From Chloracidobacterium sp. (GTDB lineage: Bacteria > Acidobacteriota > Blastocatellia > Chloracidobacteriales > Chloracidobacteriaceae): a stretch of DNA of 64,000 bases. The notes below the pieces were generated by a model. That model searched no databases. It was not told the DNA's origin and was given only the letters and a program-made list of their open reading frames with translations. The first letter of the stretch is position 1. The number at the start of each line of letters is the position of its first letter. Both the position numbers and the translations under genes were made by a program. The DNA lies in assembly GCA_025057975.1 (NCBI GenBank), contig JANWUV010000016.1, positions 1 through 64,000 on the forward strand. Reading direction: 5' to 3'. Of this stretch, positions 45,593 through 55,823 are shown in pieces.

Positions 45593-48052
45593 ATGGACGA
45601 GTTCCACGACAGCTTGCCCGACAACGTGGCGCGCTTCCCCACGGTTCCCGTACGCGACGTGGTGGTGTTTCCTCACACGGCGATTCGCTTCAAGATCGGA
45701 CGCAAGCCCTCGGTCATTGCCCTCAACACCGCCCTGCAGCGCGACCGGTTGATTTTTCTCGTCACCCAGCACGACCCAACGCTGGAAGAGCCAACGCCGG
45801 AGCAGGTCCACCGCGTCGGCACGCTGGCGCGAATTACACATCATCTTCAGCTGGCGGACGGCAATATTAGGGTGCAGCTTGAGGGCCTAGAGCGCGGCCG
45901 CGCGCTGCGCTTTGAAGAGGACCAAGGCTGTTGGATGGCGCTTGTCCAGCGCCTGCCGACTGACCGAGAGCAAAGCCCTCGCATCACGGCGCTGGTTGGC
46001 AAGCTCACTAGTCTGATTGACCAGTACGTGCGCCAAAGCCCGGACAACCCTGAAAACCTGCACGCCGACCTGCGGATCGAAGAGCCAGCCCGCCTAGCGG
46101 ACAACGTGGCCAGCCATTTGAAAATCTCCGTCGAAGAGAAGCAGAAGGTCCTAGAGACTGTCCCGCTGGCCGACCGCCTGCTGTTGCTGGTAGACATTTT
46201 CGACATCGAGTTGGAGAAGCTCCAGATGGATCGCGTCATTCAGGGGCGCGTCAAGAAACAAATGGAGCGGTCGCACCGGGAGTATTACCTGAGCGAAAAA
46301 CTCAAGGCCATCCACAAAGAGCTGGGACGCAAGGACGAACGCTCGGAGTTTGAAGAACTCAAGCGGCGTGTCGAAGCGGCGCGGCTTCCACCAGACGCCC
46401 ACGAGAAGGCGATGAGCGAACTGCGTCGGCTTGAACAGATGCCGCTGATGTCGGCCGAAGCCGCCGTATCGCGCAACTACCTTGAATGGCTCCTTAGCGT
46501 CCCATGGCACGAACGTTCTGAGGAAAACTGCGACCTCCAAGCGGCGCAGCGCATTCTCGACGCCGATCACTACGGGCTGGAAAAAATCAAAGACCGCATT
46601 CTGGAGTTCTTGGCCGTCCGGCAGCTTGTCAAGCAACCGCCGAGTTCGATTCTGTGCTTCGTCGGCCCGCCAGGCGTCGGTAAAACCAGTCTAGGCAAGT
46701 CCATTGCCCAGGCAACTGGGCGCAAGTTCGTCCGCCTCAGCTTGGGCGGCGTACGGGACGACGCCGAAATTCGTGGCCACCGACGTACATACATCGGTTC
46801 GATGCCGGGCCAGATTATCCAGATGATGAGAAAGGCCGGTACGATCAATCCCCTGATGCTGCTGGACGAAGTGGACAAGCTGGCCTCGGATTATCGCGGC
46901 GATCCGGCGGCCGCGCTGCTAGAAGTGCTTGACCCGGAACAAAACAACGCTTTCCGTGATCATTACCTCGACGTGGAATACGATTTGTCGCAGGTGATGT
47001 TTATTGCGACGGCCAACGTGCTGCATACGATTCCACCGGCCCTACGCGACCGATTGGAAATCATTCGTCTGTCGGGCTACACCGAGCGGGAAAAACTCGA
47101 AATTGCGCGCCGACACCTGATTCCTAAGCAGCGCGGCAAGCATGGACTATCGGAAACGCAGGTAGTGTTTACGGATGACGCGCTGGTTTCCATCATTCAG
47201 AACTACACGCGCGAAGCAGGGATGCGGAACATGGAGCGCGACATTGCGGCGATTTGCCGCAAAGTCGCCCGGAAGGTCCTGCTAACGCCGGAAGCCGACC
47301 GCGCCGACTATCAGGCGACGATCACGGCGGAGGCGCTGACGGAATATCTTGGGCCGCCGCGTTATCAGCCAACGCGGCTCAAGGAGCGGAGCGAAGTCGG
47401 CATGGCGACCGGACTGGCGTGGACGGAGACTGGCGGCGAAACGCTCTTTGTGGAGACCACCCTGCTGCCAGGGCGCGGCCAAATCATCCTGACCGGCAAA
47501 CTCGGCGATGTGATGCAGGAGTCGGCGCGGGCGGCGATGACGTATGTGCGGTCGCGCGCCGCCGAGTTGGGGATTGCGCCGGATTTCCACCGGCGGCAGG
47601 ACGTACACATCCATGTCCCCGAAGGCGCCATTCCGAAAGATGGCCCATCGGCTGGCATTACGATGGCGACAGCGCTGGTGTCAGCGTTGACGGGCATTCC
47701 CGTTCGGCAGGATGTAGCGATGACCGGCGAAATCACCCTGCGCGGCAAGGTGCTGCCGGTTGGTGGCCTCAAGGAAAAGCTCTTGGCCGCGCTGCGGCTG
47801 GGGATTCGGGTCGTCCTTATACCGAAGGACAACGAAAAGGACATGGCTGACATCCCGGCCGAGGTGCAGGAAGCGCTGGAAATTCACTTCGTAGAACGGA
47901 TGGAGCAGGTTCTGCCGTTGGCGCTGGTTGAGTCGCCTAACGTGCGACTGGTGGATGACAAAACCCTGCCCGACAAAACTCTGACGGATGATCTGACGCC
48001 AATTTGGAATCGAGAGGTGACCGATCATCTGTCATCTGTGCCGGTGGAATGA
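45593..48052 (+). CDS. lon: ATP-dependent protease La (Lon)
   Basis: This 819-residue protein has the LON substrate-binding domain (about 10-205), a coiled-coil region (about 210-310), and an AAA+ domain with Walker A CFVGPPGVGKTSLGKSIA and LLDEVDKLASDYRGDP. The C-terminal protease domain has the catalytic Ser in PKDGPSAGIT (about residue 685), followed by the Lys dyad in GGLKEKLLAALR. Lon degrades misfolded and regulatory proteins. Its stop overlaps the engB start (ATGA). Confidence 0.96.
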   Translation: MDEFHDSLPDNVARFPTVPVRDVVVFPHTAIRFKIGRKPSVIALNTALQRDRLIFLVTQHDPTLEEPTPEQVHRVGTLARITHHLQLADGNIRVQLEGLERGRALRFEEDQGCWMALVQRLPTDREQSPRITALVGKLTSLIDQYVRQSPDNPENLHADLRIEEPARLADNVASHLKISVEEKQKVLETVPLADRLLLLVDIFDIELEKLQMDRVIQGRVKKQMERSHREYYLSEKLKAIHKELGRKDERSEFEELKRRVEAARLPPDAHEKAMSELRRLEQMPLMSAEAAVSRNYLEWLLSVPWHERSEENCDLQAAQRILDADHYGLEKIKDRILEFLAVRQLVKQPPSSILCFVGPPGVGKTSLGKSIAQATGRKFVRLSLGGVRDDAEIRGHRRTYIGSMPGQIIQMMRKAGTINPLMLLDEVDKLASDYRGDPAAALLEVLDPEQNNAFRDHYLDVEYDLSQVMFIATANVLHTIPPALRDRLEIIRLSGYTEREKLEIARRHLIPKQRGKHGLSETQVVFTDDALVSIIQNYTREAGMRNMERDIAAICRKVARKVLLTPEADRADYQATITAEALTEYLGPPRYQPTRLKERSEVGMATGLAWTETGGETLFVETTLLPGRGQIILTGKLGDVMQESARAAMTYVRSRAAELGIAPDFHRRQDVHIHVPEGAIPKDGPSAGITMATALVSALTGIPVRQDVAMTGEITLRGKVLPVGGLKEKLLAALRLGIRVVLIPKDNEKDMADIPAEVQEALEIHFVERMEQVLPLALVESPNVRLVDDKTLPDKTLTDDLTPIWNREVTDHLSSVPVE

Positions 48053-48648
48053 AAGTCGTTGCGGCGACATTCTTGAAGAGCGCGACGACAGCGGCGCACT
48101 ATCCGCCGCCGATACTACCGGAAGTGGCTTTTTTGGGGCGGTCAAATGTCGGCAAATCAAGCCTGATCAACTCTTTGTTAGGAGTTCATGGGCTGGCCCG
48201 AACAAGCAATACGCCCGGACGAACCCAGTGCATCAACTTTTTTGACATCAACCATGAACTGCGCTTCGTAGATCTGCCCGGTTACGGCTATGCGCGTGTG
48301 CCGCAGGCCGTGCGTAAGCGGTGGCGACCGATGATTGAGCACTACCTGCATCACCGATCGGCCTTGGTCCTGTGCATCCTGATTGTGGATGCCCGGCTTG
48401 AACCGCAGCCGCTAGACCAAGTGATGTACGAGTGGCTGACGGCTATGCAGCGTCGTTTTTGTATTGTCGCTACCAAGGCCGACAAGCTGGCACGGTCACG
48501 ACTAACGACACAGTTGAATGTCTTACGCGCTGCTTACGGCGATCAGGTCTTGGCTTATTCATCGCTGACTCGTGTTGGTAGCGATCAGGTCTGGGCGGCA
48601 ATTCGAGCGGCGGCGGCTGACTGGAAGACGCAGCGCAAACCAGTCTGA
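48049..48648 (+). CDS. engB: ribosome-biogenesis GTPase YsxC/EngB
   Basis: This 199-residue GTPase has G1 FLGRSNVGKSSLINSLLG, G2 SNTPGRTQ, G3 FVDLPGYGYARVP and G4 VATKADKL. It acts in assembly of the large ribosomal subunit. ATG at 48049 overlaps the lon stop, so it is translationally coupled; an upstream in-frame start at 48004 lies inside lon. Confidence 0.93.
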   Translation: MKVVAATFLKSATTAAHYPPPILPEVAFLGRSNVGKSSLINSLLGVHGLARTSNTPGRTQCINFFDINHELRFVDLPGYGYARVPQAVRKRWRPMIEHYLHHRSALVLCILIVDARLEPQPLDQVMYEWLTAMQRRFCIVATKADKLARSRLTTQLNVLRAAYGDQVLAYSSLTRVGSDQVWAAIRAAAADWKTQRKPV

Positions 48649-48764
48649 GGCCAGTCAGCCTCAAAACACGCCGCCCAGCGCGCCAAATCTCGAAGACCGT
48701 TTCAGATGCGCTTCGAACGCATCCAAAGCGCCTCACTTAGGGTATCGAAAATTCACTTCGGTTT

Positions 48765-50099
<1,335 letters not shown>

Positions 50100-50129
50100 C
50101 CGTCGCTTTGGCGGGCAACCGCGACTCCG

Positions 50130-51551
50130 ATGAACATCCTCTTTGTGGTTTCCGAACTTGCCCCATACTCGAAGACGGGCGGGTTGGCCGACGTTGGCGC
50201 CGCATTGCCTAGGGCGCTGGCGGCGACCGGTCTGACAGTGCGGACAGTGACGCCGCGCTACGGTTTTATGACGGCTGGCGAGTATGTCGGCGAACTGCGC
50301 GTGCCGTTTGGATTTCAGACACAAACGGCGTATGTCTTCCGCGAAGTGCGTCAGGGCGTTGAAATCTTTTTTATTGACGCGCCAGCTTATTTTCATCGTG
50401 GGCGGAAGCTGTACGGCGAGCCGGACGACGCGACGCGCTTTGCTTTCTTTAGTCGGGCGGTCATTGAGTTGGCGCGGTGGTTCGGCGCACCGCCAGATGT
50501 CATTCACGGTAACGACTGGATGACAGGGCTGATTCCGGTCTATCTCCGAACGGTGTTGCGCAGCGACCCGTTTTTCGCCCGGACAGCGACCGTCACCACC
50601 ATCCACAACCTTGCCTTTCAAGGCTATTTCGACCTCAACGATCTGGCTTACTATGGGCTGCCCACCGACCTACGCAATGGGCTTGATGGTCTGGAGTTCT
50701 GGGGCGCGGGTAGCATGCTCAAGGGGGCGATTCTAGCTTCGGACGCCCTGACAACCGTCAGCGAGCGGTATGCACAGGAAATCCAGACGCCCGAATATGG
50801 CTTTCGGATGGACGGCCTGCTGCGGATGCGGCGGCACGATTTGGTCGGCATTCTCAACGGTGTGGACTACGACGAGTGGAATCCGGCGACCGACCCGTAC
50901 TTAGCGGCGCACTACACGCCGTCTGATATGAGCGGTAAGCGCATCTGCAAGGCGGACTTGCTTAAGCGATTCGGGATGCCGGTCGAACTCGACCGCCCGG
51001 CGATTGTGATTGTGTCGCGCCTAAGCGATCAGAAAGGGTTAGATTTAGTGCGGGCCGTCGCCTGGCGTATTCTGCACACTGGAGCTTATTTCCTGTTGCT
51101 GGGCGCGGGCGACCCGCGTTACGAGGTGTTTTTCCAGCACCTGCGCGACGCCGCGCCACGTCGCATCGCCGTTTACTTCGGTTTCAACGAACCGCTGGCG
51201 CACCAGATGGAAGCGGGAGGGGATATGTTTCTGATGCCGTCGGCGTATGAGCCATGCGGGTTGAATCAGATTTATAGTCTCAAGTACGGCACGGTGCCGA
51301 TTGTGCGCGCGACGGGCGGGTTGGACGACACGATTCAGGACTTCGACCGTGTGACCGGTACGGGAAATGGGTTGAAATTCCGCGCCTACAACGCGAATCG
51401 GCTGATGGAGAAAATCTACGAAGGCTTGCTGCTGTATCGGCAGCCGGAAGTGTGGCGCGTGCTTCAGCAAAACGGCATGCGGGCGGATTTTTCATGGGCG
51501 CGGGCGGCGTGGAAGTACCGTGCCGTGTATGAGCGTGTTCGTGTGGCGTAG
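50130..51551 (+). CDS. glgA: glycogen synthase (ADP-glucose, GT5)
   Basis: This 473-residue GT5 enzyme begins MNILFVVSELAPYSKTGGLADV, whose KTGGLADV is the ADP-glucose-binding signature. It also has HGNDWMTGLIPVYLR, TIHNLAFQGYFDL and the C-terminal MPSAYEPCGLNQIYSLKYGTVP. It elongates alpha-1,4-glucan chains for glycogen. Length is normal. It starts 30 bases after rho and no other glycogen gene is adjacent. Confidence 0.94.
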   Translation: MNILFVVSELAPYSKTGGLADVGAALPRALAATGLTVRTVTPRYGFMTAGEYVGELRVPFGFQTQTAYVFREVRQGVEIFFIDAPAYFHRGRKLYGEPDDATRFAFFSRAVIELARWFGAPPDVIHGNDWMTGLIPVYLRTVLRSDPFFARTATVTTIHNLAFQGYFDLNDLAYYGLPTDLRNGLDGLEFWGAGSMLKGAILASDALTTVSERYAQEIQTPEYGFRMDGLLRMRRHDLVGILNGVDYDEWNPATDPYLAAHYTPSDMSGKRICKADLLKRFGMPVELDRPAIVIVSRLSDQKGLDLVRAVAWRILHTGAYFLLLGAGDPRYEVFFQHLRDAAPRRIAVYFGFNEPLAHQMEAGGDMFLMPSAYEPCGLNQIYSLKYGTVPIVRATGGLDDTIQDFDRVTGTGNGLKFRAYNANRLMEKIYEGLLLYRQPEVWRVLQQNGMRADFSWARAAWKYRAVYERVRVA

Positions 51552-51608
51552 TCGCCGCCGAGGAAAGTGGTCGGAAGTCGCGCCGCGCACGGCCCCAAGG
51601 ATGCCGCT

Positions 51609-52721
51609 GTGATCAAGTACATTGGCTCGAAGCGAACCCTGATTCCGGTCATCCTTGAAGTCATCCGGCGGATCGGCAACGTTCGCTCCGTCATTGACCT
51701 GTTTTCGGGTACGGCGCGCGTCGGGCACGCGCTCAAGGCCGAAGGGTATCGCGTTTTCGCCAACGACTACCTGACGTATGCCGCAACGTTGGCGCGGTGC
51801 TACGTGCAGGCCGACGCCGAGGATGTTCTCGCCGACGCACGTAAGCTGATTGGGGAGCTGAATCGGCTGAAGGGATCGCCCGGTTACTTCACGGAGACGT
51901 TTTGCGTCAAGTCGCGCTTCTTTCAGCCCAAGAACGGCGAACGCATTGACGCCATTCGGGAGGCGATCGCCGCGAAGGGGCTGCCGCCGGAACTGGAAGC
52001 GGTCCTCCTGGTTTCGCTGATGGAAGCGGCGGACCGAGTGGACTCAACGACGGGACTGCAAATGGCGTATCTGAAGGACTGGGCGCCGCGCGCTTACAAC
52101 GATCTCGAACTACGTGTACCGGAGGTCTTGCCGCGCGCCCGTTACGGCAAGGGACAGGCGACCTGTCTGGACGCGCTCGTCGCCGCCCGGCGACTTGAAG
52201 CGGATGTCGCGTACTTAGACCCGCCGTACAATCAGCATTCATATCTCGGCAACTACCATATCTGGGAAACGCTGGTGCGGTGGGATAAACCAGAGGTCTA
52301 TGGTGTGGCGTGCAAGCGGAAGGATGTCCGCGAGCGGTCGTCGGCGTTCAACTCGCGTCCCCGGTTTGCCTCCGTCATGCGGGAACTGTTGAGCGCTGTT
52401 CGCGCACCGGTGATTATTGTGTCGTTCAACAACGAGGGCTATCTGTCGCGCGCCGAGATGGAAGCGATGTTGGCGGCGCTGTGGGACGGCGCAGGCGAGG
52501 TGGTGACGATTGAACGAGATTTCAAGCGGTACGTCGGCGCGCAGATTGGGATTTACAACCCGCAGGGCGAACGGGTCGGGGAAGTGAGCCACTTGCACAA
52601 CAAGGAATTTATCTACGTTGCTTCCCATCGCCCTATCGCCGGGGCACTGCGTGAACTGACGCGAACCGGCTTTAGTGCGTCCCGGACGGTCAGCCAGAAG
52701 CAGTTGGCGTTGTTTGGGTGA
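51609..52721 (+). CDS. solitary D12-class (Dam-like) N6-adenine DNA methylase
   Basis: This 370-residue methyltransferase (start GTG 51609) has the SAM-binding motif VIDLFSGTARVGHALKAEGY near residue 28 and VFANDYLTY. The catalytic motif IV reads DPPYNQHSYLGNYHIWE near residue 205 (DPPY). It belongs to the D12/alpha class of adenine-N6 methylases. No restriction endonuclease is adjacent, so it is either an orphan regulatory methylase or half of a split system. Target sequence cannot be read from sequence. It is 57 bases downstream of glgA and convergent with gpsA. Confidence 0.88.
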   Translation: MIKYIGSKRTLIPVILEVIRRIGNVRSVIDLFSGTARVGHALKAEGYRVFANDYLTYAATLARCYVQADAEDVLADARKLIGELNRLKGSPGYFTETFCVKSRFFQPKNGERIDAIREAIAAKGLPPELEAVLLVSLMEAADRVDSTTGLQMAYLKDWAPRAYNDLELRVPEVLPRARYGKGQATCLDALVAARRLEADVAYLDPPYNQHSYLGNYHIWETLVRWDKPEVYGVACKRKDVRERSSAFNSRPRFASVMRELLSAVRAPVIIVSFNNEGYLSRAEMEAMLAALWDGAGEVVTIERDFKRYVGAQIGIYNPQGERVGEVSHLHNKEFIYVASHRPIAGALRELTRTGFSASRTVSQKQLALFG

Positions 52722-52747
52722 TCGGTGCTCCGGTCGGGCGGCGGCTT

Positions 52748-53776
52748 TTAGTATTCACGGCGGAGCGGCCGTCCCATGATTTCTGCCATGGCGTCCTGCA
52801 CGCTGCGTCCCTCGTAGAGCACTTGGTACATGCCGCGCGTTATCGGCATGTCCACGCCGTGCTTTTGCGCCAGCGCGTGAATCGCCTTCGTGGTTTTGAC
52901 GCCTTCCGCGACGTTGGTCATCCCGGCTAGAATGTCGTCCAATCGGCGGCCTTTGCCGAGTTCGACGCCGACGTAGCGGTTGCGCGAGAGCGTCCCCGTC
53001 GCCGTGAGGAACAGATCGCCGACGCCGGCAAGCCCTGACATGGTTTCAAGGCGCGCGCCAAGCGTCACCGCCAAGCGCGTGATCTCCGCCAAACCGCGCG
53101 TAATCAGCGTCACGACCGTGTTGTGGCCGAAACCCAACCCGGCCACGACGCCGGCGGCGATGGCGATGACATTTTTCGCCGCGCCGGCGATCTCGACGCC
53201 GGTGATGTCTTGGTTGTAGTAAAGCCGAAACGTAGGAATGCTCAGCGCGCTCTGCACATACTCGCCCCAGCGCGGCGCAAAGGCCGCGACGACCGTCGCC
53301 GTCGGGTCGCCTCTGGCGACTTCGTAGGCGAAGTTCGGTCCGGAAAGCGCCACGTAGCGCGGTTCAAACAGGTCATGCCAGACATCAAAGGCGACTTCCG
53401 ACATGCGCATCAGCGTATCAGTTTCGATGCCCTTCGTCGCGCTGACAAACACCATGGTCGGCGCAATGTAAGGGCGCATCGCCGTCAGGGTCGCACGCAT
53501 CACATGCGATGGAACAACAAGCAGGACGATCTGCGCGCCGTCCAGCGCCTCCGCCAAATCAGCCGTCGGCGTCAGATTGTCAGGAAACCGGAAGCCGGGC
53601 AGGTACTGCCGGTTTTCACGCTCGGCCGCCAGCGCCGCCAGATGCGCTGGACGATGCCCCCACAGCATCACCCGACGCGGCGGACGGTCACCCCCGGAAC
53701 CAGCGGCGGCGACCAGCGCCAACGCCGTTCCCCAACTTCCCGCGCCAATGACGGCGATACGTTGTGCGGGCGTCAT
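52748..53776 (-). CDS. gpsA: glycerol-3-phosphate dehydrogenase [NAD(P)+]
   Basis: This 342-residue enzyme reduces dihydroxyacetone phosphate to sn-glycerol 3-phosphate, the backbone for phospholipids. It has the Rossmann motif IAVIGAGSWGTALALVAA. ALSGPNFAYEVARGDPT and the catalytic-lysine region AGAAKNVIAIAAGVVAGLGFG are also present, with HNTVVTLITRGLAEITRL. ATG at 53776 is chosen; a 63-residue upstream extension (to 53965) is low-complexity and unlike the family. Confidence 0.94.
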   Translation of the reverse strand: MTPAQRIAVIGAGSWGTALALVAAAGSGGDRPPRRVMLWGHRPAHLAALAAERENRQYLPGFRFPDNLTPTADLAEALDGAQIVLLVVPSHVMRATLTAMRPYIAPTMVFVSATKGIETDTLMRMSEVAFDVWHDLFEPRYVALSGPNFAYEVARGDPTATVVAAFAPRWGEYVQSALSIPTFRLYYNQDITGVEIAGAAKNVIAIAAGVVAGLGFGHNTVVTLITRGLAEITRLAVTLGARLETMSGLAGVGDLFLTATGTLSRNRYVGVELGKGRRLDDILAGMTNVAEGVKTTKAIHALAQKHGVDMPITRGMYQVLYEGRSVQDAMAEIMGRPLRREY

Positions 53777-54168
53777 AAACCAACAACCCTCATCGTCGGA
53801 TTCACTGCCGCTTCCAGTGCAGATACCTCGGCCAGAACAAACGCCGTGGTTTGCGCGTCCATCGCCTCTTGGTGCTTGCGTGGGGCTTTTGCGTGCCGTC
53901 TCGGAAAACGACGCCGTACAGAGCGCTCCAGAGAAGCCGCCGAGCCAGCGATAACTTGGTTGCAAGAGGCACGCCCGTATCAGTCGCCTGAACGTCGGAT
54001 AGGCTTCGACAAAAAGCGCCCGCCGTGCGGAACTATCCTACACGGCGGGCAATGTCGTCAAAGGTGTTGTTGGCCGGGACGTGAAAGCATGTCCAGAATG
54101 AGACTTTCCCTTTCGGCGCAAAAGCCCTAATGTCTTCGCTTACCAGCTCATCAAGGTTTTAGGGGAGG
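53777..54168. other. 392-base divergent intergenic region gpsA / potB-like
   Basis: No gene is supported. It contains the terminator-like hairpin at 54018-54050 that points towards gpsA, and an AGGGGAGG ribosome-binding site at 54161-54168 for the potB-like gene. Confidence 0.5.
54018..54050 (-). terminator. Rho-independent-type terminator of unknown partner
   Basis: GCCCGCCGTG (54018-54027) and CACGGCGGGC (54041-54050) form a perfect ten-base stem with a 13-base loop, and on the minus strand it is followed by GCTTTTTGTC. No minus-strand gene ends just upstream of it. It could terminate antisense transcription through the potB-like gene, arising from 55375/55661, or be an attenuator in the gpsA leader. 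Confidence 0.6.
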
Positions 54169-55026
54169 TTGTCGTACCCAACGGTGCAACGCTTTGTCTG
54201 GCGGGCTGGGCTACTGGCTCCGGCGACCATCTGGTTGTTCGTTCTCAGCTTGCTCCCGCTTGTGATCGTAGGGCGCTTAGCCTTTGCAAGTCGGACGACC
54301 TACGGGGCTGTCACTTGGACGTGGACGTTAGCCAACTTTCGGCAGGCGCTCGAACCGATTTACCTCGCCATTTACTGGCGTTCGCTCTGGATGGCTGCCG
54401 TAGTTACGCTGGTCTGTGTCCTCTTGAGCTACCCCGTGGCATTGTTTATGACCTTTCAGGCGCGCCCACAGTGGAAGACGTTGTTGCTCATCCTGACAGT
54501 TGTGCCGCTTTGGACAAACTTGGTCGTGCGCACCTTTGCTTGGACGCACCTACTGCGCACTGAAGGCGTCATCAACACGGCGCTGCTTGAGTTAGGGGTG
54601 ATCCGCGAACCGCTGCCGTTGCTCTACAACAACTTGGCTGTATTCATCGGGCTGGTCGCGGGTGAACTGCCGTTTATGATCATCCCGCTGGTCACCAGCC
54701 TCGACCGGCTTGACCGACGGCTGCTTGACGCCGCCGCCGATCTGGGCGCAACGCCGTGGATTGCTTTCTGGAAGGTCATCTTCCCATTGACGCGGCCCGG
54801 TCTCGTCGCCGGATGCGCGCTCGTTTTCATCCCAAGTCTGGGTAACTTTGTCGTCGCCGATCTGCTCGGCGGCGCCAAGAGCATTCTGCTCGGCAACGTC
54901 ATCTGGAACCAGTTCTTTCAACGCAACCAGCCGTTTGGTTCAGCCGTGACGCTGCTTCTGATTGGGGCCGTGGGCATTGTCGCCCTGTTGGCGACGCAAC
55001 TGCGTACAGAACGCGCTACGTCGTGA
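54169..55026 (+). CDS. orphan spermidine/putrescine-type ABC permease (PotB-like)
   Basis: This polytopic protein of about 280 residues has six hydrophobic segments and the permease EAA loop (AADLGATPWIAFWKVIFPLTRPG) typical of the binding-protein-dependent ABC permease family, closest to PotB of polyamine importers. No ATPase (potA), second permease (potC) or binding protein (potD) gene is in the window, so it is an orphan or part of a dispersed system. The start is ambiguous: the TTG at 54169 abuts the AGGGGAGG site, and the GTG at 54184 is 15 bases away. Confidence 0.82.
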   Translation: MSYPTVQRFVWRAGLLAPATIWLFVLSLLPLVIVGRLAFASRTTYGAVTWTWTLANFRQALEPIYLAIYWRSLWMAAVVTLVCVLLSYPVALFMTFQARPQWKTLLLILTVVPLWTNLVVRTFAWTHLLRTEGVINTALLELGVIREPLPLLYNNLAVFIGLVAGELPFMIIPLVTSLDRLDRRLLDAAADLGATPWIAFWKVIFPLTRPGLVAGCALVFIPSLGNFVVADLLGGAKSILLGNVIWNQFFQRNQPFGSAVTLLLIGAVGIVALLATQLRTERATS

Positions 55027-55375
55027 ATGTCACGGTCACGCCGCGCGCCGCCAGCGCCCGCTGAACGCCAACCCGGAGCTGGTTGAGTAGCTCAGGCGGG
55101 AACGCCGTTGGGCTTTCGCCGGTCTGCGCCATCGTGGCGAACGCCTCGGCAAGTCGCGCCGGACTGCCGGTTGAAAAAGCGCGCCGTAACGATTGATAAC
55201 CGGCTACGGCTTGAGCCTGGGACTCGTACGCCCGCAGCGGCTCAATGTCGCAACCCGTCGGGAGAAACCAAAGCTGAAACTTGCCGGTTTGCGGGTGTTG
55301 GACGACACCCCCAACAAACGCCCGCTGGTGTGAACACGCCAAAGCAGCGCTTGTGATTCGATCCAAGTTGTTCAT
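55016..55375 (-). CDS. hypothetical protein, 119 aa
   Basis: The ATG at 55375 has AAAGGAT seven bases upstream. The protein has a helical start, a beta-rich centre (GGVVQHPQTGKFQLWFLPTG) and a helical C-terminus ending GVTVTFTT. I do not recognise a family. Its last 11 bases overlap the end of the convergent potB-like gene. It lies 68 bases downstream of a second small gene (55443-55661) with a similar ribosome-binding site, so the two are probably an operon. Confidence 0.7.
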   Translation of the reverse strand: MNNLDRITSAALACSHQRAFVGGVVQHPQTGKFQLWFLPTGCDIEPLRAYESQAQAVAGYQSLRRAFSTGSPARLAEAFATMAQTGESPTAFPPELLNQLRVGVQRALAARGVTVTFTT

Positions 55376-55442
55376 ACGAAATCCTTTCCATGCGTCTCCG
55401 TCCGTCGGATGCGCGATCCGGCCGAACGGCATTTCCATAGAT

Positions 55443-55661
55443 TCACGCAGTGAGAACCGACCGGCCGGCTGGGTGAACATCGCCGCGCACCGTTCGGGCG
55501 GGCGCATCCGAGTGTGACGACTTGTGGCGCGGGAGGGCGGCGTACAAGCGACGCACAAACTCATTCGGGGGCAGAGTTTGTCGTTGGTGCCGCGTTTCGA
55601 TGCGGACATCGCCCCAATCGGTGAGGTAAACACGCACTCCTAGGGCGGCAAGGGAAGGCAT
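55443..55661 (-). CDS. small hypothetical protein, 72 aa
   Basis: The ATG at 55661 is preceded by AAAAAGGATC. The first 48 residues (VRVYLTDWGDVRIETR, PPNEFVRRLYAALPRHK) look protein-like; the tail is less convincing. No family recognised. A Fur-like palindrome lies 29 bases upstream of the start, in the probable promoter. Confidence 0.55.
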   Translation of the reverse strand: MPSLAALGVRVYLTDWGDVRIETRHQRQTLPPNEFVRRLYAALPRHKSSHSDAPARTVRGDVHPAGRSVLTA

Positions 55662-55689
55662 GGCGCAGTGATCCTTTTTGTTCTAAGAA

Positions 55690-55708
55690 ATTGAAAACGA
55701 CTTTCAAT
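55690..55708. promoter_or_regulatory. Fur-like 19-bp palindrome
   Basis: ATTGAAA (55690-55696) and TTTCAAT (55702-55708) are a perfect seven-base inverted repeat separated by five bases. Size and A/T-rich character resemble Fur-family operators (TGAAAA-N-TTTTCA type). Its position just upstream of the small gene at 55661 fits an operator. Identity of the regulator is inference. Confidence 0.45.
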
Positions 55709-55800
55709 ATAAGAGTACACTGCCACGCTGCTGCTCGTCAACTAGAACGTTGCCGCAGGGTTCGCAACCGCTTCCACGACGTAGCCGGTTGGACGGATAT

Positions 55801-55823
55801 TCACGTTTATCGTGATTTTTTTT
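55801..55823 (+). terminator. weak rightward terminator-like hairpin with T8
   Basis: TCACG (55801-55805) and CGTGA (55811-55815) pair around TTTAT and are followed by eight T residues. The stem is short. No rightward gene ends just before it, so it may end a short RNA or be chance. Confidence 0.35.
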
